From positions 38,957-102,956 of the forward strand of contig JAAVDE010000012.1 of the NCBI GenBank assembly GCA_014801955.1: a DNA stretch of 64,000 nt, in the 5' to 3' direction. Numbering within the stretch: position 1 is the first letter of the stretch; each line of letters opens with the position of its first letter. Both the position numbers and the translations under genes were made by a program. The notes under the pieces are model-generated. The model made no database searches and was not told the origin of the DNA. It saw only the letters and a list, made by a program, of their open reading frames with translations. The DNA comes from Bacteroides sp. GTDB lineage: Bacteria > Bacteroidota > Bacteroidia > Bacteroidales > Muribaculaceae. Positions 8,019 to 16,468 of the stretch are shown one piece after another.

Positions 8019-9718
8019 TTGTGTTGAATGCGTTGGCGATATTCGTTGGCTTTATCCAGTTGGCCCAGGGCCTGATAAATATCGGCGGCATGGCCGAGAA
8101 TTTCATTGAGCGACTCGGGATTGTTTTCGCGGTCTGACTTGTCGAACAGCAGCGCCATGTCAATATAGCGTTTGGCGTTCTCCAGGTCGCCGAGCCGGAA
8201 ACAAACCCAGGCGAAAGTGTCGTAGTAGGTAGCCGACCCCGGCTCGAAAACGACCGCCTTTGAAATCAGGTCTTTGGCGCGCAGAAGGTCGCCGCCTTCG
8301 ACCGTCGACAGCCAGTAGGCATAGTTATTCATCGTCAGGTCATCTTCGGGATTGGTCTTCAGCGAGAGCTCATAGTAGGCGGCAACGGAGTCGGCCATCA
8401 GCTCCGACTGCTGGCCCAGGTCGGCCATGGAGCGGTAAATGTCGGCGCGTTCGGCGGTCGACAGCGAGTCGACGCTCAGCGCCCGGCGCAGGCTCGTCAG
8501 GGCGGCATCGTAGTTCTCCTTGCGCGAGAGCACTCCGGCCTGGAGCAGATAGAGGTCTACGACCTGCGGATGATGCTCCAAGCCCATTTCGGTTGCGTTC
8601 AAAACGCCGTCGAGGTCATCGGCGGAACCATAAAGGCGCGCCAGCATAATATAGTCGGCAGGCTCTTCGGGGTGGATGGCAACGGCCTGCTCCATCTGCT
8701 CGGCGGCAGGGAGCCAGCGGCGGTTCGCGGCGAGAAACGACATGTAGAGCATCCGAAGCTCATAGTCGTGGGTGTACTGGCCGACGAGCGACTCAAACAG
8801 CGGATCGATTTTGCCCGCAACGGAGTCGCTTTTCATTTCCGAGTCAATATAATAGCGCAGCAGCTCAACCTTTGCGTCGCGCTCCAGCTCGTCGCCGGTA
8901 ATGGCGCCGCGGATTGCCTGCTCATAGTCATCGGTGCGGCCCAGCGAGCGATAAACGTTGGCCGCGTAATAGTAAGTCGTGCCGTTCGTGGGATCAATGG
9001 CCTTTGCGCGGTCAATGTAGTCGAGCGCACGCTCAGGCCGGCCGAACTGCGATGCGGCGGCAGCCCCGAGCTGCAGAGCCTCGACGCTGCGCGGCTGCGC
9101 GGCAATCAGCCCGTCGATTTCATTGAGGGCGCCAACCGTGTCGCCCTGCCAGATCATAACGTTCGTTATGCGCTGGGTGAGCGCCGGGCCGCGGCCCATT
9201 GTCTTTTCCAGGTTGCGATAGAGGGCTATCGCTTCGTCGAGCCGCCGCGCGCGCATCAGCATGTCGGCATGGTTGGCCGTGATGGCCGCATTGGTCGGCT
9301 TCAGTGCCTGCAGGGTGTCGTAAACGGCAATCGCCTTGTCGAGCTTGCCCGAGCCGGCATAGAACGAGGCCAGGTAGGTGCCGACAAAGGCGTCGTCGGG
9401 GTGAGCGGCAAAGTAGCCCTCACAAAGCTGCAACCCGCGGTCAAACAGCAACGAATCGCGCATCTGGTCGCCGAAAATCATCATTCGCGACCCGTATTCA
9501 TAGGCGTCGCGGTCGGTTTTGACCGGGTTGAGCTCAGCGGCGCGACCCATCATTGCCGTTGCGAGGTCTTCGCGGCCAAGCGCGCGCTGGCGCAGGCCTT
9601 CGAGAAAATAGTAGTCGGCCTTGCGGCTCCGGGCTTCGGAGTCGTAGGGTCCGGCAGCAGTGGCAACGAGCGCACCGGCGCCGAGCAGCAGACCGAGAAT
9701 CAGACGCAGCGGTTTCAA
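8015..9718 (-). CDS. Exported tetratricopeptide-repeat protein
   Basis: The 567-residue protein has a signal peptide (residues 1-22) followed by about a dozen degenerate TPR units, for example [21 protein letters not shown] and [19 protein letters not shown]. It has no catalytic domain and probably scaffolds protein interactions in the periplasm. It lies between dut and the DUF4292 gene with 4-base overlaps on both sides, so expression is coupled. Confidence 0.85.
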   Translation of the reverse strand: MKPLRLILGLLLGAGALVATAAGPYDSEARSRKADYYFLEGLRQRALGREDLATAMMGRAAELNPVKTDRDAYEYGSRMMIFGDQMRDSLLFDRGLQLCEGYFAAHPDDAFVGTYLASFYAGSGKLDKAIAVYDTLQALKPTNAAITANHADMLMRARRLDEAIALYRNLEKTMGRGPALTQRITNVMIWQGDTVGALNEIDGLIAAQPRSVEALQLGAAAASQFGRPERALDYIDRAKAIDPTNGTTYYYAANVYRSLGRTDDYEQAIRGAITGDELERDAKVELLRYYIDSEMKSDSVAGKIDPLFESLVGQYTHDYELRMLYMSFLAANRRWLPAAEQMEQAVAIHPEEPADYIMLARLYGSADDLDGVLNATEMGLEHHPQVVDLYLLQAGVLSRKENYDAALTSLRRALSVDSLSTAERADIYRSMADLGQQSELMADSVAAYYELSLKTNPEDDLTMNNYAYWLSTVEGGDLLRAKDLISKAVVFEPGSATYYDTFAWVCFRLGDLENAKRYIDMALLFDKSDRENNPESLNEILGHAADIYQALGQLDKANEYRQRIQHK

Positions 9719-10152
9719 TTCGTTCCGGAATGGCCGAAGGCACCGTCGCCGCGCTCGGTTTCGTCGAGGCGTTCAACCTGTTCCCACTCAACGCGGGCAT
9801 ATTGCTTAACGACCAGTTGAGCAATGCGTTCGCCGGGGTTGATAACAAACGGTTCCTTGGAGAGGTTAATCAGAATAATGCCTATTTCGCCGCGATAGTC
9901 GGCGTCGATGGTGCCGGGGGTGTTCAACACCGTGATTCCCTTTTTCAGCGCAAGGCCGGAGCGCGGGCGCACCTGACATTCGTAGCCCGACGGCAGCTGC
10001 ATTTTCAGGCCGGTGGGCACCAAAGTGCGCTCGCCGGGCTCGAGGGTAAACGGCTCGGCGAGGTTGGCGCGCACGTCCATGCCGGCGGCCTCGAAGGTTT
10101 CATAGGCCGGCAGGGCAAAAGGACTTTTGTTAACGATTTTGATTTTCAACAT
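9715..10152 (-). CDS. dut: dUTP diphosphatase (dUTPase)
   Basis: The 145-residue trimeric dUTPase hydrolyses dUTP to dUMP and PPi, keeping uracil out of DNA and feeding dTMP synthesis. Family motifs appear in order: GMDVRA (1), PRSGLALK (2), [12 protein letters not shown] (3), GERIAQLV (4) and the glycine-rich C-terminal arm GDGAFGHSG (5). Full length. The start is 6 bases after the upstream stop. Confidence 0.95.
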   Translation of the reverse strand: MLKIKIVNKSPFALPAYETFEAAGMDVRANLAEPFTLEPGERTLVPTGLKMQLPSGYECQVRPRSGLALKKGITVLNTPGTIDADYRGEIGIILINLSKEPFVINPGERIAQLVVKQYARVEWEQVERLDETERGDGAFGHSGTN

Positions 10153-10158
10153 GCTCTA

Positions 10159-11217
10159 TTAACGCTTGGGGCGCACGGCTTGTTTGAGGAACACTTCGGT
10201 CGGGAAGTGGTCGGAGTAACCGTTGAGCCACGCTCCGGCGGCGAAGGTGCGCAGCGGGTATCCCTGGCGCGTTCCGTTTTTGTCGATGAGGAAGTCGTGG
10301 TTGTGAACAACGTTCTTGAAGAACTGCATGTCGTCGGCTTCGGAGTTCTCTTTCAGCAGATTGCCGGAAATCACGATTTGGTCAAACAGGTTCCAGGCGC
10401 CCTTGTAGGCCAGAGTGCCGATGCCTTTGTCGCGGAGCATGGACCAGAAGGGGTTGTAGAACGTGTGGGGGCCGGCGTCTTTGGCGTGCTTAACTGCGCC
10501 GAGATTGCGGGCAACGCTGCGGTCGTCGGGGTCGTCGTTCAAGTCGCCCATAACAAAGATGCCGCGGTCGGGGTCAACGGCCCATATCGAGTCGGCGATA
10601 TGTTTGCTCAGGTCGGCTGCGGCTTCGCGCAGATAGCTGCTCTGTTCCTGACCGCCCAGGCGCGAGGGCCAGTGGTTAACGATAACCGACACGCGACGGT
10701 TGCCCAACATTCCGGTAACACACATTTGGTCGCGCGTGCGGAACCGCTCATAGCCCGGAATATGCAGGCGATGGTTCGTTACGCTCTCGAACTTGAAATA
10801 GCGGGGGTTATAGAGCAAGCCGACGTCAACGCCGCGGCGGTCGGGCGAGTCGTGGTGAACGACCTGGAGGTTCCAGTGGCGAATCTGCTCGTTGTTGACC
10901 AGGTCGTCGAGCACCGATTTGTTTTCGATTTCGCTGACGCCGATAATCGCGGGACCGTTGGGGGTTGTTTTGCTGGTCAGATTAGAGATTGCATAGGCCA
11001 GATTGTGGATTTTGCTCCAGTACTTATGGGAGTTCCACTGGCGGGCGCCGGCGGGCGAGAACTCGAGGTCATAGGTGCCGTTGCCGTTGATGGTGTCAAA
11101 CAGGTTTTCCAGATTATAGAACGCAACGCCATAGACGCGATATTGCGTTTTCTGTTCCTGAGCGGCTGCGCCCAGCATCATCAGGACGCCGACCAGGGTT
11201 AAAAACAAGCGTTTCAT
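10159..11217 (-). CDS. Secreted endonuclease/exonuclease/phosphatase-family protein
   Basis: This 352-residue protein has a signal peptide (cut near residue 20, after AAAQ). The EEP fold shows YNLENLFD, IGVSEIENKSVL, the VNHWPSR histidine block, GDLNDDPDD and the terminal SDHFPTEVF. Family members are metal-dependent phosphoesterases or nucleases. The export signal points to extracytoplasmic nucleic-acid or phospho-ester use; substrate unknown. It sits between the DUF5606 gene and dut in one operon. Confidence 0.85.
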   Translation of the reverse strand: MKRLFLTLVGVLMMLGAAAQEQKTQYRVYGVAFYNLENLFDTINGNGTYDLEFSPAGARQWNSHKYWSKIHNLAYAISNLTSKTTPNGPAIIGVSEIENKSVLDDLVNNEQIRHWNLQVVHHDSPDRRGVDVGLLYNPRYFKFESVTNHRLHIPGYERFRTRDQMCVTGMLGNRRVSVIVNHWPSRLGGQEQSSYLREAAADLSKHIADSIWAVDPDRGIFVMGDLNDDPDDRSVARNLGAVKHAKDAGPHTFYNPFWSMLRDKGIGTLAYKGAWNLFDQIVISGNLLKENSEADDMQFFKNVVHNHDFLIDKNGTRQGYPLRTFAAGAWLNGYSDHFPTEVFLKQAVRPKR

Positions 11218-11221
11218 GGTC

Positions 11222-11641
11222 TTACTCCTCTGTTGCGGTTTCAGCTTCGGGCTCAGGATTGGAGAAGTCGGTAATGCCGGCTGCTACCAGAACGTTATAC
11301 CAGCTCAGGAGCTTGCGGATGTCGGAAATATGAACGCGGTCGCGGTCATAGGTCGGCAGAACTTTCGCAAAAAACTCGCGCAGGCCTTCGGTTTCAACGG
11401 TTTTAACGTCAACCTCTTTGCCTTCGGCAACATTATAGAGCGAAGTCAGCACCTCGCCCAGGGGAACATCGTCGCCGTCGGTATACATTGCAACGTCGGC
11501 CAGCGAAATCACGCGGTCGCGCTGCTGAACGGGCAGACGCTTGCCGGTCGACAGCTGTTCAACAATCAGCGACCCGCGGCCGCTCTGAACCAGTTTATAA
11601 AGGCCGGGGCGACCGGCTATGCTAAGAATTCCCTTAATCAT
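11222..11641 (-). CDS. DUF5606 domain protein
   Basis: A 139-residue cytosolic protein of a conserved Bacteroidota family: KGILSIAGRPGLYKLV at the start, FAKVLPTYDRDRVHISDIRKL and SWYNVLVAAGITDF, then an acidic tail. An SH3-like N-terminal part has been suggested for the family; no function is established. It is the first gene of the operon reading toward dut, TPR, DUF4292, envC and the flippase. The AT-rich stretch upstream gives no convincing promoter. Confidence 0.85.
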   Translation of the reverse strand: MIKGILSIAGRPGLYKLVQSGRGSLIVEQLSTGKRLPVQQRDRVISLADVAMYTDGDDVPLGEVLTSLYNVAEGKEVDVKTVETEGLREFFAKVLPTYDRDRVHISDIRKLLSWYNVLVAAGITDFSNPEPEAETATEE

Positions 11642-11653
11642 GGCTTAACTTAT

Positions 11654-11744
11654 CTATTTATAATTTAATAATTGGTTTAACTTTTCAAATTGCGCCTTTA
11701 TCTCCAAAATCGTCTGACAGATATTTACCTAATCTTCTATCCAT
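11654..11744 (-). pseudogene. Frameshifted, truncated DUF86/HEPN toxin remnant
   Basis: On the minus strand an ATG at 11744 overlaps the stop of the nucleotidyltransferase gene by 8 bases, as in intact MNT/HEPN pairs. It encodes MDRRLGKYLSD, which resembles the usual start of DUF86 HEPN proteins, then stops at 11685 after 19 residues. A shift of one frame near 11710 restores ILEIKAQFEKLNQLLNYK, a DUF86-like helix, which ends at 11654. The remaining roughly 85 residues of a normal HEPN protein are absent; the DUF5606 gene begins just beyond. Confidence 0.6.
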
Positions 11745-12039
11745 ATATTAGACACTTGGTTTCATCAAGTTCCTCTTTGAAAAACGGGTTACGAACCGCT
11801 GTTTCGTCAACGAGGTCAACATTGCGTCCAAAGAGCTTTTTCAGCGCGTTATAGAAATCGAAATAATTGTCGGCATAATTGTTATGATTAATCTCAGAGT
11901 TAAAATTAACGAGAATATCAACATCGCTGTTTTCATTAAAACGCGACGTCAATATCGAACCAAACGCATATAGCTTACTGACCTTATGCCTGCGGCAAAG
12001 GTCAAACAAATGCTGTAAGTTGTCGTTAATGAGATTCAT
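11737..12039 (-). CDS. Orphan MNT-type nucleotidyltransferase
   Basis: A 100-residue minimal nucleotidyltransferase with FGSILTSRF (G27-S28), SDVD (D39, D41) and a third acidic strand NVDLVDE. The family is the antitoxin of MNT/HEPN modules. Its HEPN partner directly downstream is a short frameshifted fragment, so this is probably a relic or a protective leftover antitoxin. Base composition is AT-rich, unlike the neighbouring guaA, which suggests transfer. It starts 15 bases after the guaA stop and may be read through from that gene. Confidence 0.85.
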   Translation of the reverse strand: MNLINDNLQHLFDLCRRHKVSKLYAFGSILTSRFNENSDVDILVNFNSEINHNNYADNYFDFYNALKKLFGRNVDLVDETAVRNPFFKEELDETKCLIYG

Positions 12040-12054
12040 AACAATGTGCGGCGA

Positions 12055-13581
12055 TTATTCCCACTCGATGGTTGCCGGGGGTTTGGAGGAGATGTCGTAG
12101 CAAACGCGGTTAACGCCACGCACTTTGTTGATGATTTCGTTCGACACCTTGGCCAGGAACTCGTAGGGCAGATGAGCCCAGTCGGCAGTCATGGCATCGG
12201 TCGAGGTAACGGCGCGCAACGCAACGGCTCGCTCATAGGTTCGCTCGTCGCCCATAACGCCTACGCTCTGAACCGGCAGCAGAATGGCTCCTGCCTGCCA
12301 GACTTTGTCGTAGAGGTCCCACTCGCGCAGGCCTTCGATGAAGATATTGTCGGCTTCCTGGAGAATGGCAACTTTTTCGGGAGTAATGTCGCCCAAAATG
12401 CGAACGGCCAGACCGGGGCCGGGAAACGGATGGCGCTTGATGAGGCGATCGGGGATGCCCAGCGCGCGACCAACGGCGCGAACCTCGTCCTTAAACAGCA
12501 GGCGCAGCGGCTCGCAAAGCTTCAGGTTCATCTTCTCGGGCAGGCCGCCAACGTTGTGGTGGCTCTTGATAACGGTGCCGGTAATCGACAGCGACTCAAT
12601 GCAGTCGGGATAAATCGTTCCCTGGGCGAGCCACTTAACGTCGCTAACCTTGTGGGCCTCGCGGTCAAACACGTCGATAAAGCCCTTGCCGATAATCTTG
12701 CGCTTGCGCTCGGGGTCGGTAACGCCCGCCAGCTCCGCGAAAAATTCAGCCGATGCGTCAACGCCGATAACGTTGAGCCCCAAGCCTTCGTAGGCCTTCA
12801 TAACGTCCGTGAACTCGTTTTTGCGCAACATGCCGTGGTCAACGAAAATGCAGGTCAGGTTCTTGCCGATAGCCTTGTTGAGCAACACTGCGGCAACCGT
12901 TGAGTCAACGCCGCCGCTGAGGCCCAGAACGACCTTGTCGTCGCCCAGCTGGCTGCGCAGCTCGCGAACCGTTGAGTCGATAAAGGACTCCGCGCTCCAG
13001 TCACACTTGGAACCGCAAACGTCAACAACGAAATTGCGGAGCAGCTGCATGCCACACTCGCTATGATAAACCTCCGGGTGGAACTGCACGCCCCAGGTCC
13101 GTTCGCCCTCGATTTGATAGGCGGCGACGGGCACTTCAGCCGTTGAGGCAACGATGTTGAAGCCGGCGGGGAGCGACGTGATGGTGTCGCCGTGGCTCAT
13201 CCAAACCTGCGCGCCCTTTTCAATATTGGCCAGTAGCGGATTGGATTCTTGAACCATGTCGAGACGGGCGCGGCCATACTCGCGCGACGGCGCAGACTCA
13301 ACATTGCCGCCATTCTCCCAGGCCATGAGCTGGGCGCCATAGCAGATGCCAAGAATCGGCAGCCCCTTGGCGCGCAGGGCATTCACATCGACCTTGAAAG
13401 CCTTTTCATCATAAACGCTAAACGGCGAACCCGAAAGGATTACGCCGATAACGGAGTTATCTGACTCAGGGAACTTGTTGTAGGGAACGATTTCGCAATA
13501 AGTATTCAACTCACGCACGCGGCGGCCGATAAGCTGAGTGGTTTGCGAACCGAAGTCCAGGATAATGATTTTCTGTTGCAT
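12055..13581 (-). CDS. guaA: GMP synthase (glutamine-hydrolysing)
   Basis: The enzyme converts XMP to GMP using ATP and glutamine, the last step of GMP synthesis. The 508-residue protein has a class I amidotransferase domain (GICYGAQLM with the nucleophilic Cys, HPEVYH with the His), an ATP pyrophosphatase domain ([10 protein letters not shown]-loop) and the C-terminal dimerisation domain ending in TIEWE. Complete. It has a well-formed promoter (13601-13632) and starts 19 bases below the -7 element. Confidence 0.97.
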   Translation of the reverse strand: MQQKIIILDFGSQTTQLIGRRVRELNTYCEIVPYNKFPESDNSVIGVILSGSPFSVYDEKAFKVDVNALRAKGLPILGICYGAQLMAWENGGNVESAPSREYGRARLDMVQESNPLLANIEKGAQVWMSHGDTITSLPAGFNIVASTAEVPVAAYQIEGERTWGVQFHPEVYHSECGMQLLRNFVVDVCGSKCDWSAESFIDSTVRELRSQLGDDKVVLGLSGGVDSTVAAVLLNKAIGKNLTCIFVDHGMLRKNEFTDVMKAYEGLGLNVIGVDASAEFFAELAGVTDPERKRKIIGKGFIDVFDREAHKVSDVKWLAQGTIYPDCIESLSITGTVIKSHHNVGGLPEKMNLKLCEPLRLLFKDEVRAVGRALGIPDRLIKRHPFPGPGLAVRILGDITPEKVAILQEADNIFIEGLREWDLYDKVWQAGAILLPVQSVGVMGDERTYERAVALRAVTSTDAMTADWAHLPYEFLAKVSNEIINKVRGVNRVCYDISSKPPATIEWE

Positions 13582-13600
13582 AAAGTAACGCTATTTGCCG

Positions 13601-13632
13601 CAAAGTTACAAAAAATATCTCTAACCCGCAAA
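13601..13632 (-). promoter_or_regulatory. guaA promoter
   Basis: On the minus strand, TTTG (13632-13629) and TAACTTTG (13608-13601) are separated by exactly 20 bp, the Bacteroidota primary-sigma consensus. The ATG follows 19 bases after the -7 element. The rest of the gap 13582-13670 shows no terminator for the operon ending at 13671. Confidence 0.85.
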
Positions 13633-13670
13633 CCCGACCGCCTGCAACAGCCTCATTTTACTTCCGGGGT

Positions 13671-13885
13671 TTATTTCAGCAGGGTCTTTTTGCCGTTGAT
13701 GATGTAGAGGCCGCGGGTGGGATGGTCAACGCGACGGCCTTGGAGGTCATAGGCGCCGGTACGTTGGGCGCCGTCGGCGCTCACCTCGCGAATGCCCGAC
13801 TGATGCGTGAAATCCTCCGCCGTGAAAATCACCTCGCCGTCCTGCCGGCAGTCAATCATCCGCAGGTCATAGTCCGCCGGCATCT
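13671..13885 (-). repeat. Near-identical 3'-end repeat, copy 1 (sorting-tail block)
   Basis: The last roughly 215 bases of this paralog match those at 15084 and 18953. The first 44 bases from the stop (from TTATTTCAGCAGGGTC onward) are the same in all three, and copies 1 and 2 differ at only about 16 sites over some 220 bases by eye. The block encodes a CRQDGEVIFTAEDFTHQSG segment plus the C-terminal tail. Confidence 0.85.
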
Positions 13886-15056
13886 CCATTTCAGGCCAAC
13901 TATTGGCGTCGGGAGAACCGATACCATCAACCCATGAGGCAATAACATTGCCCCCCTCATCTTCCAGAACCCACTCCTTGCGCTCAACTCCATTGACAAC
14001 AAGAGTATTGATCTTCGAAACATGACATTTATACCGGTTGGTCTGTCCATTTGCGTCTTTATCCCAATCATATTCCTGGCCCAGTATATACCTAATCATA
14101 GCGCGGCCTTCAGATAAGTTCTGATTCATCAACGGCACGGCATTGGAGAGTGGACTCTTTTCTCCATAGCGGTCAAAAAACGTATATATTATACCATGAT
14201 CTTCAATAACAGCATAGTCCTTACCGTTTGAATCAATCAGGCGCGTTGCCGGAACACCCCTAATCAAAGTATCGCCAACAACACTAACGGTAAACATCTC
14301 GTCTCCGCGAGCCATAGTCCACGACTTGCCGCGGGTAAAGATGGTTTCTAATTCGGGCGAATCGTCAAGCGAATCGTCAAATTGCAGGTTAAAATCTTTT
14401 CTCGTAAAAACAGACTTGCCGTTAACCGAGCAATCCATCGTTTCAAACCATAATCGATCGGTGCAATCTTGTCCGCTAACGTTATATATCATAAAGCTGT
14501 AGCAGTTTGAATACCCTATACCCTCGACCCACGACGAATTATCCACAATCACTTCGCGACGCTCAACGCCATCGCTGCCAACGGCGACGTCGCAACCTGT
14601 TACTTTGTCATAATATACAGGGTTGTCTTCAATATCATGATAATCTATATCATATACTGCCATGCTGTCGCCAACACTAACATCAAAACGCATCATCGGA
14701 ATGAACATAAGGCTATCCTTCCAGGTCTTGGCGCAAAAATAGACTGTTTCGTTCTCCTCCAATAAAAAATGCTCGTGAGTATATGGAGTTGATGAATGTA
14801 CGGTCATCCCTTTCTGAACAATCCTTTTACACTCTTTACCCGCAACGATAGTGTCCCCACCAACTTCGGCGGTAAACATTTGGTAAAATCTACTCATACC
14901 AATTCCATAGTAATACGGATTAGTTGAGGCCCAATTACGCCCGAAATACCGGCACGTCCACGACTTACCCTCCTCCAGCAGCGGCTTATACTCCGCCATC
15001 GCCGGCAAGGTTGATAATAGTGATAGAACGAATAATATAAGGAGTTTTCTATTCAT
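13671..15056 (-). CDS. Secreted two-repeat protein with T9SS-type tail, paralog 1
   Basis: The 461-residue protein has a signal peptide (1-21), then two related modules of about 200 residues. Each has GKSWT near its start, a VGDT/GGDT turn, an ENE or EDHG strand, a GVERR/GVERK strand and SWVEGIG or SWVDGIG near its end. It closes with YDLQGRR and GLYIINGKKTLLK, a tail seen on predicted T9SS cargo of Bacteroidales. It has no recognisable catalytic motif. It is last in the four-gene operon with a C25 protease. Surface display is inferred from the tail; function is unknown. Confidence 0.75.
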   Translation of the reverse strand: MNRKLLILFVLSLLSTLPAMAEYKPLLEEGKSWTCRYFGRNWASTNPYYYGIGMSRFYQMFTAEVGGDTIVAGKECKRIVQKGMTVHSSTPYTHEHFLLEENETVYFCAKTWKDSLMFIPMMRFDVSVGDSMAVYDIDYHDIEDNPVYYDKVTGCDVAVGSDGVERREVIVDNSSWVEGIGYSNCYSFMIYNVSGQDCTDRLWFETMDCSVNGKSVFTRKDFNLQFDDSLDDSPELETIFTRGKSWTMARGDEMFTVSVVGDTLIRGVPATRLIDSNGKDYAVIEDHGIIYTFFDRYGEKSPLSNAVPLMNQNLSEGRAMIRYILGQEYDWDKDANGQTNRYKCHVSKINTLVVNGVERKEWVLEDEGGNVIASWVDGIGSPDANSWPEMEMPADYDLRMIDCRQDGEVIFTAEDFTHQSGIREVSADGAQRTGAYDLQGRRVDHPTRGLYIINGKKTLLK

Positions 15057-15083
15057 AACTGTTACTGATTTATTGGTTCGTAT

Positions 15084-15300
15084 TTATTTCAGCAGGGTCT
15101 TTTTGCCGTTGATGATGTAGAGGCCGCGGGTAGGACGGTCAATGCGACGGCCTTGGAGGTCATAGGTGCCGGTGCGTTTGGCGCCGTCGGTGCTCACCTC
15201 GCGGATTCCCGACTGATGCGTGAAATCCTCAGCCGTGAAAATCACCTCGCCATCCTGCCGGCAGTCAATCATCCGCAGGTTATAGTCCGCCGGCATTTCC
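15084..15300 (-). repeat. Near-identical 3'-end repeat, copy 2 (sorting-tail block)
   Basis: Direct repeat of the blocks at 13671 and 18953, ending the second paralog. It is G+C-rich while the gene body just upstream is visibly AT-richer. Confidence 0.85.
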
Positions 15301-16445
15301 ATTTCGAGCCAGCTATGAGCGTCGGGAGAGCCGATACCTTCAACCCACGAAGCTATAACCTCGCCATTCTCATTTTCCAAAACCCACTCTTTCCGTTCGA
15401 TTCCATTAACGGTCAGAGTGTTGATGGATTGAATATTGCATCTGTACCGATTGGTCAGGTCATTCTTCTCCTCGTCCCAGTCATATTCCTGACCAAGTAT
15501 ATATCGGGCCATAACGGAATTTTCCGTATAGTTATGATTCATCAGGGGTACAGCATTGTATAGCGGTCGTTTTGCGCCATAGCGGTCAAAGAAAGTGTAC
15601 AGTAAACCACGATCTTCAATCACGGCATAATCTTTCCCGTTTGAATCAATCAGGCGCGTTGCCGGTATGCCGCCGATAAGAGTGTCACCAACAACGCTTA
15701 CGGTGAACTGTTCATTACCGCGAGCCATTGTCCACGACTTGCCGCGGGTAAACATGGTTTCGGCATTGGACGTATCATCAAATTGCGATTTCAGATTAAA
15801 ATCCGTTCGCTTAAAAATGGACTTGCCGTTAACCGAGCAATCCATCGTTTCAAATCTCATACTAAGGAAGCTATCAGATCCGGCAATATTATAGAGCATA
15901 AAGATGCGGCCATTTGAAAACCCGACACCCTCGACCCACGACGAGTTATCCATCATCACTTCCCGGCGCTCAACACCATCGCTACCGACGGCAATGTCGC
16001 AACCTGTCACTTTATCAAAAGAATTCAGTTCGTCATAATAATAAACAGCTAAGCTGTCGCCAACGCTGACATCAAAGCGCATCATCGGGATGAACATAGC
16101 GCTATCTTCCCAGTCCTCAGTGTAATAACTGATTGTTTCGTTTTCCTCCAACAAAATATACTCCTTGGTGAATGATGCCGTCGAGTATGTGTTAAATCCG
16201 TGTTGCACAATTTTTTTACACTGTTTACCAGCAACAATCGTGTCTCCACCGACTTCGGCGGTAAACAGTTGGAAAAATTTACTCATACCAATTCCATAGA
16301 AATATGGATTATCAGAGGCATGATTTGAGCCGTGATACCGGCAAGTCCAGGTCTTGCCCTCCTCCAGTAGCGGCTTATACTCCGCAGCATATGAGTTTAG
16401 CGCAATCAAACCGGCAAGAAATGCCGCATAAAAATACTTTTTCAT
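15084..16445 (-). CDS. Secreted two-repeat protein with T9SS-type tail, paralog 2
   Basis: The 453-residue protein is collinear with paralog 1: signal peptide (1-20), YKPLLEEGKTWTCRY, VGGDTIVAGKQCKKI, GVERREVMMDNSSWVEG, then a second module from TMFTRGKSWTMARGN. It ends with YDLQGRRID and the GLYIINGKK tail. Paralogs 1 and 2 are the closest pair and differ mainly in the first module. It lies 27 bases from paralog 1 and 23 from the protease gene, so all are probably co-transcribed. Function is unknown. Confidence 0.75.
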   Translation of the reverse strand: MKKYFYAAFLAGLIALNSYAAEYKPLLEEGKTWTCRYHGSNHASDNPYFYGIGMSKFFQLFTAEVGGDTIVAGKQCKKIVQHGFNTYSTASFTKEYILLEENETISYYTEDWEDSAMFIPMMRFDVSVGDSLAVYYYDELNSFDKVTGCDIAVGSDGVERREVMMDNSSWVEGVGFSNGRIFMLYNIAGSDSFLSMRFETMDCSVNGKSIFKRTDFNLKSQFDDTSNAETMFTRGKSWTMARGNEQFTVSVVGDTLIGGIPATRLIDSNGKDYAVIEDRGLLYTFFDRYGAKRPLYNAVPLMNHNYTENSVMARYILGQEYDWDEEKNDLTNRYRCNIQSINTLTVNGIERKEWVLENENGEVIASWVEGIGSPDAHSWLEMEMPADYNLRMIDCRQDGEVIFTAEDFTHQSGIREVSTDGAKRTGTYDLQGRRIDRPTRGLYIINGKKTLLK

Positions 16446-16468
16446 GATTAATGATGATTATTGTTGAG

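Noticed and set aside
9553..11202. Open reading frame of 549 codons on the plus strand
   Set aside because: It spans the antisense of dut, the phosphatase-fold gene and part of the TPR gene, all well supported on the minus strand.
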